A stretch of DNA of 15,049 nucleotides, from assembly GCA_028819955.1 (NCBI GenBank), contig JAPPKP010000240.1, forward strand, positions 1-15,049, given 5' to 3'. The DNA is from Rhodospirillaceae bacterium. Its GTDB lineage: Bacteria; Pseudomonadota; Alphaproteobacteria; UBA828. Under the pieces are notes generated by a model, which did not search any database, had not been told where the DNA came from, and saw only the letters and a program-made list of their open reading frames with translations. Positions 1-7,796 of this stretch are shown piece by piece; position 1 is the first letter of the stretch, and every line of letters starts with the position of its first letter. The translations under genes and the position numbers were made by a program.

Positions 1-101
1 GCGCCTCCGGCGCCATCGAGTTCGACGAGAACGGCGACGTGGCCGGCACCTACTCCCTCAACGGCGTCGGAGACGACGGCACCTGGACCCCGATAGAGTA
101 G
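1..101 (+). CDS. C-terminal end of an ABC transporter substrate-binding protein (branched-chain amino acid type), partial
   Basis: Only the last 32 or so codons are present, read in the frame beginning at base 3 and ending with TAG at 99-101. The visible residues include IEFDENGDVAG, then YSLNGV and DGTW. This resembles the end of Leu/Ile/Val-binding periplasmic proteins, where a G-x-I-x-F-D-x-N-G-D stretch precedes a final beta strand. Such proteins bind substrate in the periplasm and deliver it to a LivHMGF-type permease. The N-terminus, signal peptide and binding residues lie outside the window, so the ligand cannot be judged. Family assignment from so short a tail is moderate. Confidence 0.55.
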   Translation, partial: ASGAIEFDENGDVAGTYSLNGVGDDGTWTPIE

Positions 102-140
102 GGAGTTGACCGGCAGAGCCTGAACTCAGGCAGGAACCGG

Positions 141-175
141 GGTGAGGGCGCTCGGTAAGTCAATGCGCCCTCACC
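141..175 (+). terminator. Hairpin after the binding-protein gene, possible terminator
   Basis: GGTGAGGGCGC (141-151) is perfectly complementary to GCGCCCTCACC (165-175), giving an 11-bp stem with a 13-nt loop, 39 bases after the stop at 101. No T-run follows, so it is not a textbook intrinsic terminator. It could be Rho-assisted or act as a 3' end stabiliser. It separates the upstream transport gene from uvrC. Confidence 0.45.
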
Positions 176-229
176 GGGTGGTATGCGCTTGACGAGGCTG
201 GGCTAGCGGCGCATCAGGCGGATGACGCG

Positions 230-2164
230 ATGGTGGACGTGCAGATCGAGCGGCCGACCACGTCCGTCACGGACGATGCGGCGGCGCTCGCCGATCCCGG
301 CGTCTCGCTCGAGCGCGGCGTTGCGGCGCTGCGCGCAGCGCTGGGGACGATGCCGGCGGGTGCCGGCGTCTACTGCATGCGCGACCGGCACGAGAAGCCC
401 CTCTACGTCGGCAAGGCCAAGAGCCTGAGGAAGCGCGTCGCGACCTACGTCAACGTCCGCACGCTCTCCGTCCGCCTGCAGCGCATGATCGCGGCGACGG
501 CATCGGTCGAGGTCATCACGACCGAGGGCGAGGTCGAGGCGCTGCTGCTCGAAAGCAACCTGATCAAGCGGCTCAAGCCGCACTACAACATCCTGCTCCG
601 GGACGACAAGTCGTTCCCCTATATCCTGCTCCGCCGCGGCCATACCTGGCCTCAGATCACCAAGTATCGTGGCGCCAAGAGCGGGGAGGGGGACTACTTC
701 GGCCCGTTCGCATCGGCCGGCGCGGTGGACCTCACGATCAACGCGCTGCAGCGTGCGTTCCCGCTGCGGTCCTGCTCGGATTCGGTGCTGGAGAGCCGCA
801 CCCGGCCCTGCCTGCAGTACCAGATCAAGCGCTGCACCGCGCCCTGCGTCGGCCGCATCAGCAAGGCCGATTACGACGGGCTGGTGGAGGAGGCGCGGGC
901 CTTCCTCGCCGGGCGCAGCCGGGAGGTTCAGCACCGGCTCACCCAACGGATGACCGCGGCGAGCGACGCGCTGGAGTTCGAGACGGCAGCGGCCTATCGC
1001 GACCGCATCAAGGCCCTCGCTCATATCCAGATGCGCCAGGGCATCAACCTGCCCTCCATGGGCGATGCCGACGTCGTCGCCATCCACGACGAGGCCGGCC
1101 AGGCCTGCGTGCAGGTCTTCTTCTTCCGCTCCGGGCAGAACTACGGCAACCGGGCGTTCTTCCCGCGCCACGCGGCGGACGAACCGACGGACGCCATCCT
1201 CCGCGCCTTCATCGGGCAGTTCTACAGCGCGCGGGAGGCGCCGCCGCTGGTCCTGGTGAACCGGCCGTTGGCGGAGGCTGCGTTGCTCGCCGAGGCGCTG
1301 ACACTCAAGGCGGAGCGCAGGGTCAAACTGCATCGCCCGCAGCGCGGCGAGAAGCGCAAGCTGGTGGAGGACGCCGAGCGCAACGCGCGGGAGGCGCTCG
1401 CTCGCAGGCTCGGCGAGAGCACGGCGCAGCGGCGCCTGCTGGAGACCCTGGCCCAGACATTCGGGCTGGAGAGCACCCCCGACCGGATCGAGGTCTACGA
1501 CAACAGCCACATCTCGGGCACCGATGCGGTCGGCAGCCTGATCGTGGCGGGACCGGAGGGCTTCATCAAGAACGGCTATCGCAAGTTTACGATCCGGTCT
1601 GCGGCGGCACCGGATCCGGCCGCGCCCGGCGACGACTATGCCATGATGCAGGAAGTGCTGACCCGCCGCTTCTCCCGCCTGATCAAGGAGGACCCCGGCC
1701 GTGCCGGTGAATCGTGGCCGGACCTGGTGCTGATCGACGGCGGCGCCGGCCAGCTCGGCGAGGCGCGCCGCGTGTTCGCCGATCTCGGCATCGCCGACCT
1801 CGCGGTCGCGGCGATCGCCAAGGGGCCGGAGCGCAACGCCGGCCGTGAGCGCATCTTCCTGCCCGACAGGCCGCCGGTCTCGCTCGGCGCGCGGGACCCG
1901 CTGCTCTACTTCCTGCAGCGCCTGCGGGACGAGGCGCATCGCTTCGCCATCGGCACCCATCGGGCCAAGCGCGCCAAGGCGCGGGCCCGCTCGGCGCTCG
2001 ACGAGATTCCGGGGGTCGGCCCCCGCCGTAAGAAGGCGCTGCTCCACCGCTTCGGCTCGGCGCGGGGCGTGAGCCAGGCAGGCCTCGCCGATCTGGAAAC
2101 CGTAGACGGCATATCGGGCACGGTCGCGCGGGCGATCCATGACCACTTCCGCGCCGATCGCTGA
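230..2164 (+). CDS. uvrC: UvrABC system protein C (excinuclease subunit C)
   Basis: UvrC makes both incisions around a bulky DNA lesion during nucleotide excision repair, working with UvrB in the cytoplasm. The 644-residue protein has all expected parts. The GIY-YIG nuclease for the 3' cut starts at about residue 45 (GVY 46-48, YVG 59-61). Four cysteines at 182, 194, 202 and 206 match the spacing of the iron-sulfur ligands known in E. coli UvrC. A UVR helix lies near 240-265. The RNase H-like 5' nuclease shows DNSH (D424), GDDY (467-470), LIDGG (D503) and RDEAHRF (H570), and helix-hairpin-helix motifs occupy 590-640. ATG at 230 follows AGGCGGA with about 7 bases of spacing. The first 30 or so residues are an N-terminal extension rich in small and acidic residues. 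pgsA overlaps its 3' end by 26 nt. Confidence 0.97.
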   Translation: MVDVQIERPTTSVTDDAAALADPGVSLERGVAALRAALGTMPAGAGVYCMRDRHEKPLYVGKAKSLRKRVATYVNVRTLSVRLQRMIAATASVEVITTEGEVEALLLESNLIKRLKPHYNILLRDDKSFPYILLRRGHTWPQITKYRGAKSGEGDYFGPFASAGAVDLTINALQRAFPLRSCSDSVLESRTRPCLQYQIKRCTAPCVGRISKADYDGLVEEARAFLAGRSREVQHRLTQRMTAASDALEFETAAAYRDRIKALAHIQMRQGINLPSMGDADVVAIHDEAGQACVQVFFFRSGQNYGNRAFFPRHAADEPTDAILRAFIGQFYSAREAPPLVLVNRPLAEAALLAEALTLKAERRVKLHRPQRGEKRKLVEDAERNAREALARRLGESTAQRRLLETLAQTFGLESTPDRIEVYDNSHISGTDAVGSLIVAGPEGFIKNGYRKFTIRSAAAPDPAAPGDDYAMMQEVLTRRFSRLIKEDPGRAGESWPDLVLIDGGAGQLGEARRVFADLGIADLAVAAIAKGPERNAGRERIFLPDRPPVSLGARDPLLYFLQRLRDEAHRFAIGTHRAKRAKARARSALDEIPGVGPRRKKALLHRFGSARGVSQAGLADLETVDGISGTVARAIHDHFRADR

Positions 2165-2789
2165 CGGCGCAGGGGCCTCGGATTCCGTGCTGGAGGCCGA
2201 CTCCCTGCGCGTGGCCAGCTGGCCCAACGCGGTCACCGGGCTGCGCATCGTCATGGTTCCCGTGCTGGTCGGTTCGTTCTTCATTGCCGGCGCGAGCGGG
2301 CTCTGGCTCGCCTTCGCGGTCTTCGCTACGGCGGCGCTCAGCGACTTTTTCGACGGCTGGCTGGCGCGCAGGCTCGATCAGCATTCGCTATTGGGGCGAA
2401 TCCTCGATCCCATCGCCGACAAGCTCCTGGTGGCGGCGGCGCTCGTCATGCTGGCCACCGACGGACGCGCACCGGTGATCGCCGTGGTGGCGATCCTCCT
2501 ACGCGAGTTCCTGATTTCCGGGCTTCGGGAGGCTCTCGCCGGCAAGGTAGCGCTCCCGGTCCAGCCGCTTGCCAAGTGGAAGACCGCCGCGCAGATGGCG
2601 GCCATCGGCCTGCTGCTGCTGGCCCCCGCCATCGCGCCCTGGCTCTCCGAGGCTGCGGGCAGCGGCCTCGCCAGCGCCGGCGAAGGGCTGCTGTGGCTCG
2701 CGGTAGTGCTGACCTGGGCCAGCGCGATCGGCTATGTTCGGGCCAGCGTGCGCGGCCTGCGAGCCGCGCACCCAAAGCGGGAGGAGTAG
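2139..2789 (+). CDS. pgsA: CDP-diacylglycerol--glycerol-3-phosphate 3-phosphatidyltransferase
   Basis: This inner-membrane enzyme joins CDP-diacylglycerol to glycerol-3-phosphate, the committed step to phosphatidylglycerol and cardiolipin. The CDP-alcohol phosphotransferase signature is complete: D69-x2-D72-G73-x2-A76-R77-x8-G86-x3-D90-x3-D94. Hydrophobic segments near 35-68, 97-125, 150-168 and 183-201 fit a multi-span membrane protein. The 216-residue length is slightly above the usual 180-200 because of about 25 extra polar residues before the conserved N-P-N-A-V-T-like start (here WPNAVTGLR at 28-36). The ATG at 2139 lies inside uvrC; a GTG at 2187 is an alternative start that would remove the overlap. 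The uvrC-pgsA pair is common in proteobacteria. mobB starts directly after its stop. The related PssA or Pmt enzymes share the motif, but length and context favour PgsA. Confidence 0.93.
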   Translation: MTTSAPIADGAGASDSVLEADSLRVASWPNAVTGLRIVMVPVLVGSFFIAGASGLWLAFAVFATAALSDFFDGWLARRLDQHSLLGRILDPIADKLLVAAALVMLATDGRAPVIAVVAILLREFLISGLREALAGKVALPVQPLAKWKTAAQMAAIGLLLLAPAIAPWLSEAAGSGLASAGEGLLWLAVVLTWASAIGYVRASVRGLRAAHPKREE

Positions 2790-3338
2790 GTGCAGCGATT
2801 CGGGGTCACGGGGCTGAGCGACAGCGGCAAGACCACGCTGGTGTGCCGGCTGCTGCCGCGGCTGCGCTCGCGCGGCCTGCGCGTCGCCACCGTGAAGCAC
2901 GCCCACCACGGCTTCGACCTGCTGCCAGAAGGGCACCCCGCCCAGGCCTGGCGCGCCGCCGGCGCCCGCGACATCGTGCTGGCGGCGCCGGACCGCTTCG
3001 CTCATCTCCGCGAAACGGGCGACGACGGCGAGCCGCCCCTGGACCGGCTGCTCGAGCAATTGGAGCCGGCCGACCTCGTGCTGATCGAGGGCTACAAGCG
3101 GGGCGGCCACGACAAGATCGAGGTGCGCCGTGGCACGGGCGAGGCGCCGCTCCTCGCCGCCGCGGACCCCACCGTCGTGGCCATCGCCAGCGACCGGCCC
3201 GTGCCGGCGGCGGCCTCGCTCGGGCGCGCGGTCCCGGTATTCGATATCGACGACGTGGCGGCAATCGCCTCGTTCGTGATTTCGCATTGCGCCGTCGCCG
3301 GACTCAACGAACCGATGTTGGCCCATGGCACAGCTTAG
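2790..3338 (+). CDS. mobB: Molybdopterin-guanine dinucleotide biosynthesis adaptor MobB
   Basis: MobB is a small GTP-binding protein that supports MobA in attaching GMP to molybdopterin, forming the guanine dinucleotide form of Moco. The 182-residue product begins with a P-loop, G8-L-S-D-S-G13-K14-T15, followed by VATVKHAHHGFDL (33-45), typical of the family after Walker A. DLVLIEGYK near residue 93 is the second conserved nucleotide-site strand. The start is GTG at 2790, immediately after the pgsA stop (2787-2789), with GGGAGGAG just upstream at 2779-2786 as a strong ribosome site inside pgsA. The 3' end overlaps moeA by 14 nt. No mobA is seen in the window, so the partner enzyme must be encoded elsewhere. 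Confidence 0.93.
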   Translation: MQRFGVTGLSDSGKTTLVCRLLPRLRSRGLRVATVKHAHHGFDLLPEGHPAQAWRAAGARDIVLAAPDRFAHLRETGDDGEPPLDRLLEQLEPADLVLIEGYKRGGHDKIEVRRGTGEAPLLAAADPTVVAIASDRPVPAAASLGRAVPVFDIDDVAAIASFVISHCAVAGLNEPMLAHGTA

Positions 3339-4581
3339 CGACGACTGCTTCGCCTTCGGCGGTGCGCTGACTCCGGCGGCGGAGGCGCTGGCGCAGCTTG
3401 AGAGCGTCGTTCATCCCATCGCCGAGACCGAGACCGTGGGCCTGAAGGCGGCGAACGGCCGCATCCTGGCGGAAACCGTCGTCTCGGAACGCGCCGTGCC
3501 GCCGCACGACAACGCCGCGGTCGACGGCTACGCGGTCTTCTTCGACGACCTCAATGCCACAGCCGACACGCGGCTCCGGTGCACCGGGCGGGCTGCGGCC
3601 GGGCACCCGCTCGGGCGACCCGCGGAGAGGGGCGAGGCGATCCGGGTCTTCACCGGTGCCCCGATGCCGCCCGGCCCGGACACCGTGTTGATGCAGGAAG
3701 ACTGCCGCGAGGACGGGGATACGGTCATCGTGCCGCCCGGGATCAAGCGCGGCGCCAACCGGCGAAACGCAGGCGAGGACATCGCGCCCGGCACGACCAT
3801 CCTCACCACAGGCCGTGCCCTCAGGCCGCAGGATGTCGGCCTCGCCGCCTCCATCGGATGCACCGGGCTCACGGTCTTCCGGCGTCTGCGTGTGGCGATT
3901 TTCTCCACCGGCGACGAGGTCTACGAGCCGGGTGCTGCGCTCGGCGAAGGCGGCATCTACGACTCCAACCGTTACGTCATCGCGGGACTCGGGGAACGGC
4001 TCGGCTGCGCCGTCACCGACATGGGCATCCTGCCCGACAGGCTCGACGCGATTACCGACGCGCTGGCCGAACGGAGCCGCGACCACGACCTGCTGCTCAC
4101 CTCCGGCGGGATGTCGACCGGCGACGAGGATCACGTGAAGGCCGCAGTGGAGGCCCTCGGCCATCTCCACTTCTGGCGCCTCGCCATCCGGCCGGGCCGG
4201 CCCATTGCCTTGGGCCAGGTCGGGCGCGTGCCTTTCATCGGGCTTCCCGGCAACCCGGTGGCCGTCATGGTCACCTTCCTGCGTTTCGCGCGCCCGCTGA
4301 TCCTGCGGCTCGGCGGCTGTACCGAGGTCGAGCCGGCGCACTACCGGGTTCCGGCAGGATTCGACTACAAGAAGAAGCGGGGGCGCCGCGAGTGGCTGCG
4401 CGCGCGGCTTTCCGCGCGACCGGACGGCACCCTCGGTGCCGAAAAATTCGCTCGCGACGGCGCCGGGATCCTGACGTCGGCGGTCTTCGCCGACGGGCTG
4501 ATCGAGTTGCCGGAAGACCTCACCACGCTCAGCGCGGGCACGATGGTGGATTTTTTGCCGTTCAACGAGATGTACCGATGA
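3325..4581 (+). CDS. moeA: Molybdopterin molybdenumtransferase MoeA
   Basis: MoeA inserts molybdate into adenylylated molybdopterin, completing basic Moco in the cytoplasm. The 418-residue length is normal. Recognisable blocks include PPHDNAAVDGYA (59-70), RVFTGAPMPPGPDTV (107-121), FSTGDEV (193-199), the MoCF-like core LTSGGMSTGDEDHVK (258-272) and GLPGNPVAVMVTF (306-318). The C-terminal beta-barrel domain continues to about residue 413. The catalytic-type aspartates (D67 in VDGYA and D268 in STGDEDH) are present. ATG at 3325 lies within the mobB 3' end and has no strong ribosome site, suggesting translational coupling. Its own stop shares ATGA with the moaD start. The neighbours are all Moco genes, which settles the role against the paralogous tungsten or glp-type proteins. 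Confidence 0.96.
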   Translation: MAQLSDDCFAFGGALTPAAEALAQLESVVHPIAETETVGLKAANGRILAETVVSERAVPPHDNAAVDGYAVFFDDLNATADTRLRCTGRAAAGHPLGRPAERGEAIRVFTGAPMPPGPDTVLMQEDCREDGDTVIVPPGIKRGANRRNAGEDIAPGTTILTTGRALRPQDVGLAASIGCTGLTVFRRLRVAIFSTGDEVYEPGAALGEGGIYDSNRYVIAGLGERLGCAVTDMGILPDRLDAITDALAERSRDHDLLLTSGGMSTGDEDHVKAAVEALGHLHFWRLAIRPGRPIALGQVGRVPFIGLPGNPVAVMVTFLRFARPLILRLGGCTEVEPAHYRVPAGFDYKKKRGRREWLRARLSARPDGTLGAEKFARDGAGILTSAVFADGLIELPEDLTTLSAGTMVDFLPFNEMYR

Positions 4582-4838
4582 CCTTGCTTTATTTCGCCTG
4601 GGTCCGGGAGCGGATCGGCCGCGATTCGGAGGAGATCGCGCTCCCCGCCGATGTGCGGACGGTGGCGGCCTTGCTCGATTGGCTGCGGAGCCGGGGCGGC
4701 GGCTACGCCCAAGCGCTCGAAGACCTGTCGGTGATCCGCGTCGCGGTGAACCAAGAGTTTGCCACGCCGGACCGCGCCGTCGCCGATGGCGACGAGGTTG
4801 CGCTGTTCCCGCCCGTGACAGGCGGAGCCCGGCCGTGA
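4578..4838 (+). CDS. moaD: Molybdopterin synthase small subunit MoaD, with a three-residue extension past the diglycine
   Basis: MoaD is a ubiquitin-like sulfur carrier. Its C-terminal glycine becomes a thiocarboxylate that supplies sulfur to MoaE for making molybdopterin. The 86-residue protein has the family form: LLYFAWVRERIG at the start, AVNQEF (56-61) in the middle, and DEVALFPPVTGG at 72-83. It then continues A-R-P before TGA, whereas MoaD normally ends exactly at the second glycine. This is read directly in the frame set by ATG 4578. That start shares ATGA with the moeA stop, and the stop shares GTGA with the moaE start. Either the tail is removed by a protease, or it is tolerated in this lineage, or there is a sequence error. 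The family call is firm; function with the tail intact is unclear. Confidence 0.93.
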   Translation: MTLLYFAWVRERIGRDSEEIALPADVRTVAALLDWLRSRGGGYAQALEDLSVIRVAVNQEFATPDRAVADGDEVALFPPVTGGARP

Positions 4839-5299
4839 TCCGCGTTCAGCGCGAGGACTTCGATATCGGCGCCGAGACCGAGGCGCTGACGGGCGGCAGG
4901 GACGACGTCGGCGCGGTCGCGTCGTTCGTCGGCATCACCCGGGCCGACGCGGGCAAGGACGCCGGCGACGCAGTCACCGCGATGACGCTGGAGCACTACC
5001 CGGCGATGACCGAGAAGCAGTTGGCGGACATCGAGGCCGAAGCATGCCGGCGCTGGAACCTCACCGCCTCGCTGATCGTGCACCGCTACGGGCGGCTCGA
5101 GCCCGGCGACCGGATCGTGCTCGTGGTGACCGCGGCGGCCCACCGCCGCGCAGCGCTCGATGCCTGCGCCTTCCTCATCGACTGGCTCAAGACCAAGGCG
5201 CCGTTCTGGAAGCGCGAGGAGACCGCCGACGGCACGCGCTGGGTCGCGGCACGTGCCGCCGACGACCAAGCTGCGGAGCGCTGGCAGGGCGCATCGTAG
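4835..5299 (+). CDS. moaE: Molybdopterin synthase catalytic subunit MoaE
   Basis: MoaE forms the heterotetrameric molybdopterin synthase with MoaD and converts cyclic pyranopterin monophosphate to molybdopterin. The 154-residue product carries family marks: GAVASFVGITR (27-37), MTLEHYPAMTEKQL (50-63), VHRYGRLEPGD (82-92), and the active-site stretch AHRRAALDACAFLIDWLKTKAPFWKRE split over 102-128, with H103, R104, K119, K121 and K126. The lysine before APFWKRE corresponds to the catalytic region of the E. coli protein. GTG at 4835 is chosen because the conserved sequence begins directly after it and it overlaps the moaD stop as GTGA. An upstream in-frame ATG at 4679 would add 52 residues that are only a shadow of moaD. 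It ends the Moco run; the next gene starts about 37 bp later. Confidence 0.95.
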   Translation: MIRVQREDFDIGAETEALTGGRDDVGAVASFVGITRADAGKDAGDAVTAMTLEHYPAMTEKQLADIEAEACRRWNLTASLIVHRYGRLEPGDRIVLVVTAAAHRRAALDACAFLIDWLKTKAPFWKREETADGTRWVAARAADDQAAERWQGAS

Positions 5300-5336
5300 G
5301 GCAGGCGCCACCGCCCAATCACTTGCAGAGTTGCGT

Positions 5337-6545
5337 GTGTTGACGACCGCTGGAGCGGTGGCCTCGGGCAAGCCAAGTGCATTTCTGACCGGGGTGTTTT
5401 GCGCGTTCGCCGGTCTGCTGCCGATTGTCGGTGTCGTGGCACCCAAGGGCACGGTGGTGCTCCTGCTGCTCACGGCCGTCCTCGCCCTCCCCATCCACTG
5501 GTGGGCCTGCCGCCGCTTTCCGGTTCCCGATTCACGGATTGCGATCGCTCTCGCTCTTCTCGTCGTCTGGTGCGCGATCGCCTCGGCCTGGAGCGAGGAT
5601 AGCACGCGCTCCCTCGTGCTCTCGCTCCGCGTCGCCGTGATCCTCGCGGCCGGCCTGGTGCTGTTTCCCATCGCTGCCGCGTTGGACGACGCGGCGAGGA
5701 AGCGCATCGGCCATTGGCTCGTTGCAGGCTTCGGTCTGAGCCTTGCTCTCGTGGCCGCGGAGACCGGGCTCGACTACCCGATGCTGCGCTCATTCAAGTC
5801 GACCGAGGCCGGAAACGAGGCGGTCTGGTTCAATCGCGGCGCGATTGCGCTGGCGCTGATCGTCTGGCCGGTGACGGCCTTGCTCTGGGCCAGAGGCCTT
5901 CGCCGGAAGGCGCTTGCTCTACCCGTTGCATTGGCCGTCGCCTCTCTCTCCCTGGAGAGTGCGGCGGCGATCCTCGGCCTCGCCGCAGGCGTTCTCACGG
6001 CGTCGCTGGCTCTCAGTCATCGCCGGGCAGGATTTGCGATCACGCTTGCCGCCTGCGTGTTGGCCTTCGTCGCCATGCCATTTGCCGCGCGCGAGATGCA
6101 CCGTCACGGCTGGCACCAGGCCGACTGGCTGGCGGCATCGGCCCGGCATCGTATCGAGATATGGAGTTTCTCGGTAGAGCGGATAGCCGAGAACCCCGTG
6201 CTCGGATGGGGCTTCGACGGCTCCCGGCACATGCAGGCGCTTTACCCCGATCGCAGCGGCACGGGTCGTGTGCTCGCGGCATTGCATCCGCACAGCGCGC
6301 CGCTGCAGATCATGCTGGAGCTCGGCGCCGTTGGCGCCGTGATCGCGCTGGCACTGTTGTGGCTCATTGCGATGCGGCTCGACGCTGCAACCGGCCGGAC
6401 ACGGGTATTCGGTCAGTCCCTCTTCGTCGCCGCCCTGGCCATCGGCGCAGTGGCGCACGGCACGTGGCAGAACTGGTGGCTCGCCCTGGTCGTTTCCGTT
6501 GCGCTCCTGGTGCCGCTTACCGCATCGCGGAGAGAACGAAATTAG
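5337..6545 (+). CDS. O-antigen ligase/polymerase-like integral membrane protein
   Basis: About 402 residues, largely hydrophobic, with roughly ten membrane spans (for example 15-55, 67-84, 95-116, 126-141, 166-185, 192-225, 231-250, 326-347, 360-375, 378-394). A polar loop at 252-325 holds R270-H-R272, then [11 protein letters not shown] (285-295) and [15 protein letters not shown] (316-330). This loop pattern, a basic patch then G-x-G-x then H-x-H near the next span, is typical of the Wzy_C/WaaL family, which transfers or polymerises undecaprenyl-linked glycans at the periplasmic face. No other glycan gene is nearby, so the substrate is unknown. The start is uncertain: GTG 5337 is the first good candidate after moaE, with TTG 5331, TTG 5340 and GTG 5358 as alternatives. 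It ends overlapping the thyX stop by 4 bp on the other strand. Confidence 0.8.
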   Translation: MLTTAGAVASGKPSAFLTGVFCAFAGLLPIVGVVAPKGTVVLLLLTAVLALPIHWWACRRFPVPDSRIAIALALLVVWCAIASAWSEDSTRSLVLSLRVAVILAAGLVLFPIAAALDDAARKRIGHWLVAGFGLSLALVAAETGLDYPMLRSFKSTEAGNEAVWFNRGAIALALIVWPVTALLWARGLRRKALALPVALAVASLSLESAAAILGLAAGVLTASLALSHRRAGFAITLAACVLAFVAMPFAAREMHRHGWHQADWLAASARHRIEIWSFSVERIAENPVLGWGFDGSRHMQALYPDRSGTGRVLAALHPHSAPLQIMLELGAVGAVIALALLWLIAMRLDAATGRTRVFGQSLFVAALAIGAVAHGTWQNWWLALVVSVALLVPLTASRRERN

Positions 6546-7597
6546 GGCTCGCGCCCCAGCACCGCCATGAGCTCGCGCCACTCGCGCTTGGAGAGGCCGC
6601 TGTTTTCTTCATTGACCTCTTCTTTGGCCAGTATGCGCTTGACCACGTCGAGCGCGCCTGCCGATAGCAAGACCGCGTCCATCCCATAGTCCCGGAAGGC
6701 CTCGTAGGTCGCCGGCACCCAACGCATGACGATCTTGTCGAGGATCACCTCGGCGTAGGCGCGGATCTCGTATTGGGCGTGGTCGTCGGCCCGAAGCGAC
6801 AGGAAGTGCAGCAGGTTGTGCAGGTCGATCTTCCAGTAGAACTGGGTGTAGTAGTTGACCGGCAGCGCCGCGCGGGCGAGCTCGCGGGCAAGTCCGGCGC
6901 GGTCGGGGTCCTTCGGCTCGCCTGAGTCGTCCTCGTTGAGCAGGTTCTTGTAGACGCCGTAGGCGCGGGTCGAAATCCAGTCGAGGCGTGAGAGCGCCTG
7001 TCGAGCCTCCTCGTCCGTCAGGGCATCGTCCCGGCCCTGCTTGTTGGAGCCGGACTGGGCGGCGAGCGCCAGGCGCTCCTCCGGTGCGTCCACGGCGCCG
7101 AACAGGTCGTCCATGCCGCTGCTGGAGGCCCGCTGACGGCCGATCTGCTCCTCGTGGACCGATTGCAGGTGGGCCGCGTCCGGCACGTAGAACTCACGAT
7201 CCAGCCTGGAGTAGCGCGCGGAGTACTCGTTGACGCTGGCGGTGCGGTGGCGGAGCCACTGGCGCGCGACGAAGATGGGCGCCTTGATGTGCAGCTTCAG
7301 CTCGCACATCTCGAACGGCGTCGTGTGGCGATGGCGCAAGAGGTAGCGAATCAGCGCGCGGTCCTCCCGCACGCGCCGCGTGCCCGCGCCGTAGGAAACC
7401 CGCGCCGCCTGGACGATGGCGGCATCGTCGCCCATGTAGTCGATCACGCGGACGAAGCCGTGATCGAGCACGTCGAAGCGCTCGTAGAGGATCGACTCGA
7501 GCGCCGGCACCGTGGCGCGCCTGGTCTCGTGCGAGGCAGCGCGCTGGGCCTCGATCTCCGCCCGCTTGTTGTCGTCGACCGGCACGGTGAGGGGCAT
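6542..7597 (-). CDS. thyX: Flavin-dependent thymidylate synthase ThyX
   Basis: ThyX methylates dUMP to dTMP using methylene-tetrahydrofolate, FAD and NADPH. The diagnostic motif RHRxxSxNExSxRY is perfect at 116-129. Other family blocks are [25 protein letters not shown] (46-70, read in parts), [14 protein letters not shown] (88-101) and [20 protein letters not shown] (260-279). At 351 residues it is longer than many bacterial ThyX proteins; the excess lies at about 153-176, a charged, Ser/Gly-rich segment just before [17 protein letters not shown] at 7597 (MPLT) is chosen over an in-frame GTG at 7675 because a good -10 box (TATGAT) on this strand lies between them. It is convergent with the ligase-like gene and divergent from ssrA. 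No thyA is seen in the window. Confidence 0.96.
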   Translation of the reverse strand: MPLTVPVDDNKRAEIEAQRAASHETRRATVPALESILYERFDVLDHGFVRVIDYMGDDAAIVQAARVSYGAGTRRVREDRALIRYLLRHRHTTPFEMCELKLHIKAPIFVARQWLRHRTASVNEYSARYSRLDREFYVPDAAHLQSVHEEQIGRQRASSSGMDDLFGAVDAPEERLALAAQSGSNKQGRDDALTDEEARQALSRLDWISTRAYGVYKNLLNEDDSGEPKDPDRAGLARELARAALPVNYYTQFYWKIDLHNLLHFLSLRADDHAQYEIRAYAEVILDKIVMRWVPATYEAFRDYGMDAVLLSAGALDVVKRILAKEEVNEENSGLSKREWRELMAVLGREP

Positions 7598-7630
7598 CCT
7601 CGGTGAAGTGAAACGGAGAACCGCGCCGCG

Positions 7631-7660
7631 ATCATACCCCGCTCGCTCGTCAGAGTGGAA
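7631..7660 (-). promoter_or_regulatory. Candidate thyX promoter
   Basis: On the - strand TATGAT (7631-7636) is one base from the sigma-70 -10 consensus. A weak -35 element, TTCCAC, sits at 7655-7660 with an 18-bp spacer. The predicted start of transcription leaves a leader of about 25-30 nt before the ATG at 7597. The -35 match is poor, so the call rests mainly on the -10 and position. Confidence 0.45.
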
Positions 7661-7674
7661 AGGCGCCGCGGGCA

Positions 7675-7704
7675 CTTCCCAAGCGCGCTGCGAGCACCTA
7701 TATT
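7675..7704 (+). promoter_or_regulatory. Candidate ssrA promoter
   Basis: TATATT at 7699-7704 is a good -10 element, preceded 18 bp upstream by CTTCCC (7675-7680), a partial match to the alphaproteobacterial CTTGAC -35. It would start transcription near 7711, shortly before the acceptor piece of the tmRNA. The surrounding sequence is noncoding and divergent from thyX, which supports a promoter here. Confidence 0.5.
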
Positions 7705-7729
7705 GTCGGGGTCGGCGGGCGACCGTCGA

Positions 7730-7796
7730 CTATGGCGATAAACGCTGCTCGGAATAAGCGTTGCGGACCCGGGGGCAGTACCCGGCGCCTCCACCA
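7730..7796 (+). ncRNA. ssrA: tmRNA acceptor piece (3' half of the mature RNA)
   Basis: This segment carries the P2 3' strand (7734-7745), the T-arm with stem CCGGG/CCCGG and loop GGCAGTA, the 3' acceptor strand CGCCTCC (7786-7792), a discriminator A and an encoded CCA at 7794-7796. The 3' end is firm; the 5' end is only estimated from where pairing begins. The T-loop differs from the usual TTCGANT, which I recall as normal for this tmRNA group. Confidence 0.85.

Noticed and set aside
188..217. CTTGAC at 188-193 as a uvrC promoter -35
   Set aside because: At 17 bp the -10 position reads CATCAG, a poor match, and it would place the transcript start almost at the ATG.
203..2284. A 693-codon open frame on the - strand opposite uvrC
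   Set aside because: It lies antisense to a complete, motif-rich uvrC. Its translation is Arg/Ala/Gly/Asp-rich without motifs, as expected for a shadow frame in high-GC DNA.
3579..4577. A long + strand frame running into moaD from within moeA
   Set aside because: The part before 4578 is an out-of-frame reading of moeA; MoaD homology starts exactly at ATG 4578.
5160..5336. An upstream ATG for the ligase-like gene within moaE
   Set aside because: The first 59 residues are an out-of-frame reading of moaE and a polar Arg-rich stretch unlike the family; later GTG or TTG starts fit better.
7598..7675. A GTG at 7675 as start of thyX
   Set aside because: It would put the good TATGAT box inside the gene and add 26 residues without ThyX character; MPLT at 7597 fits the family start.
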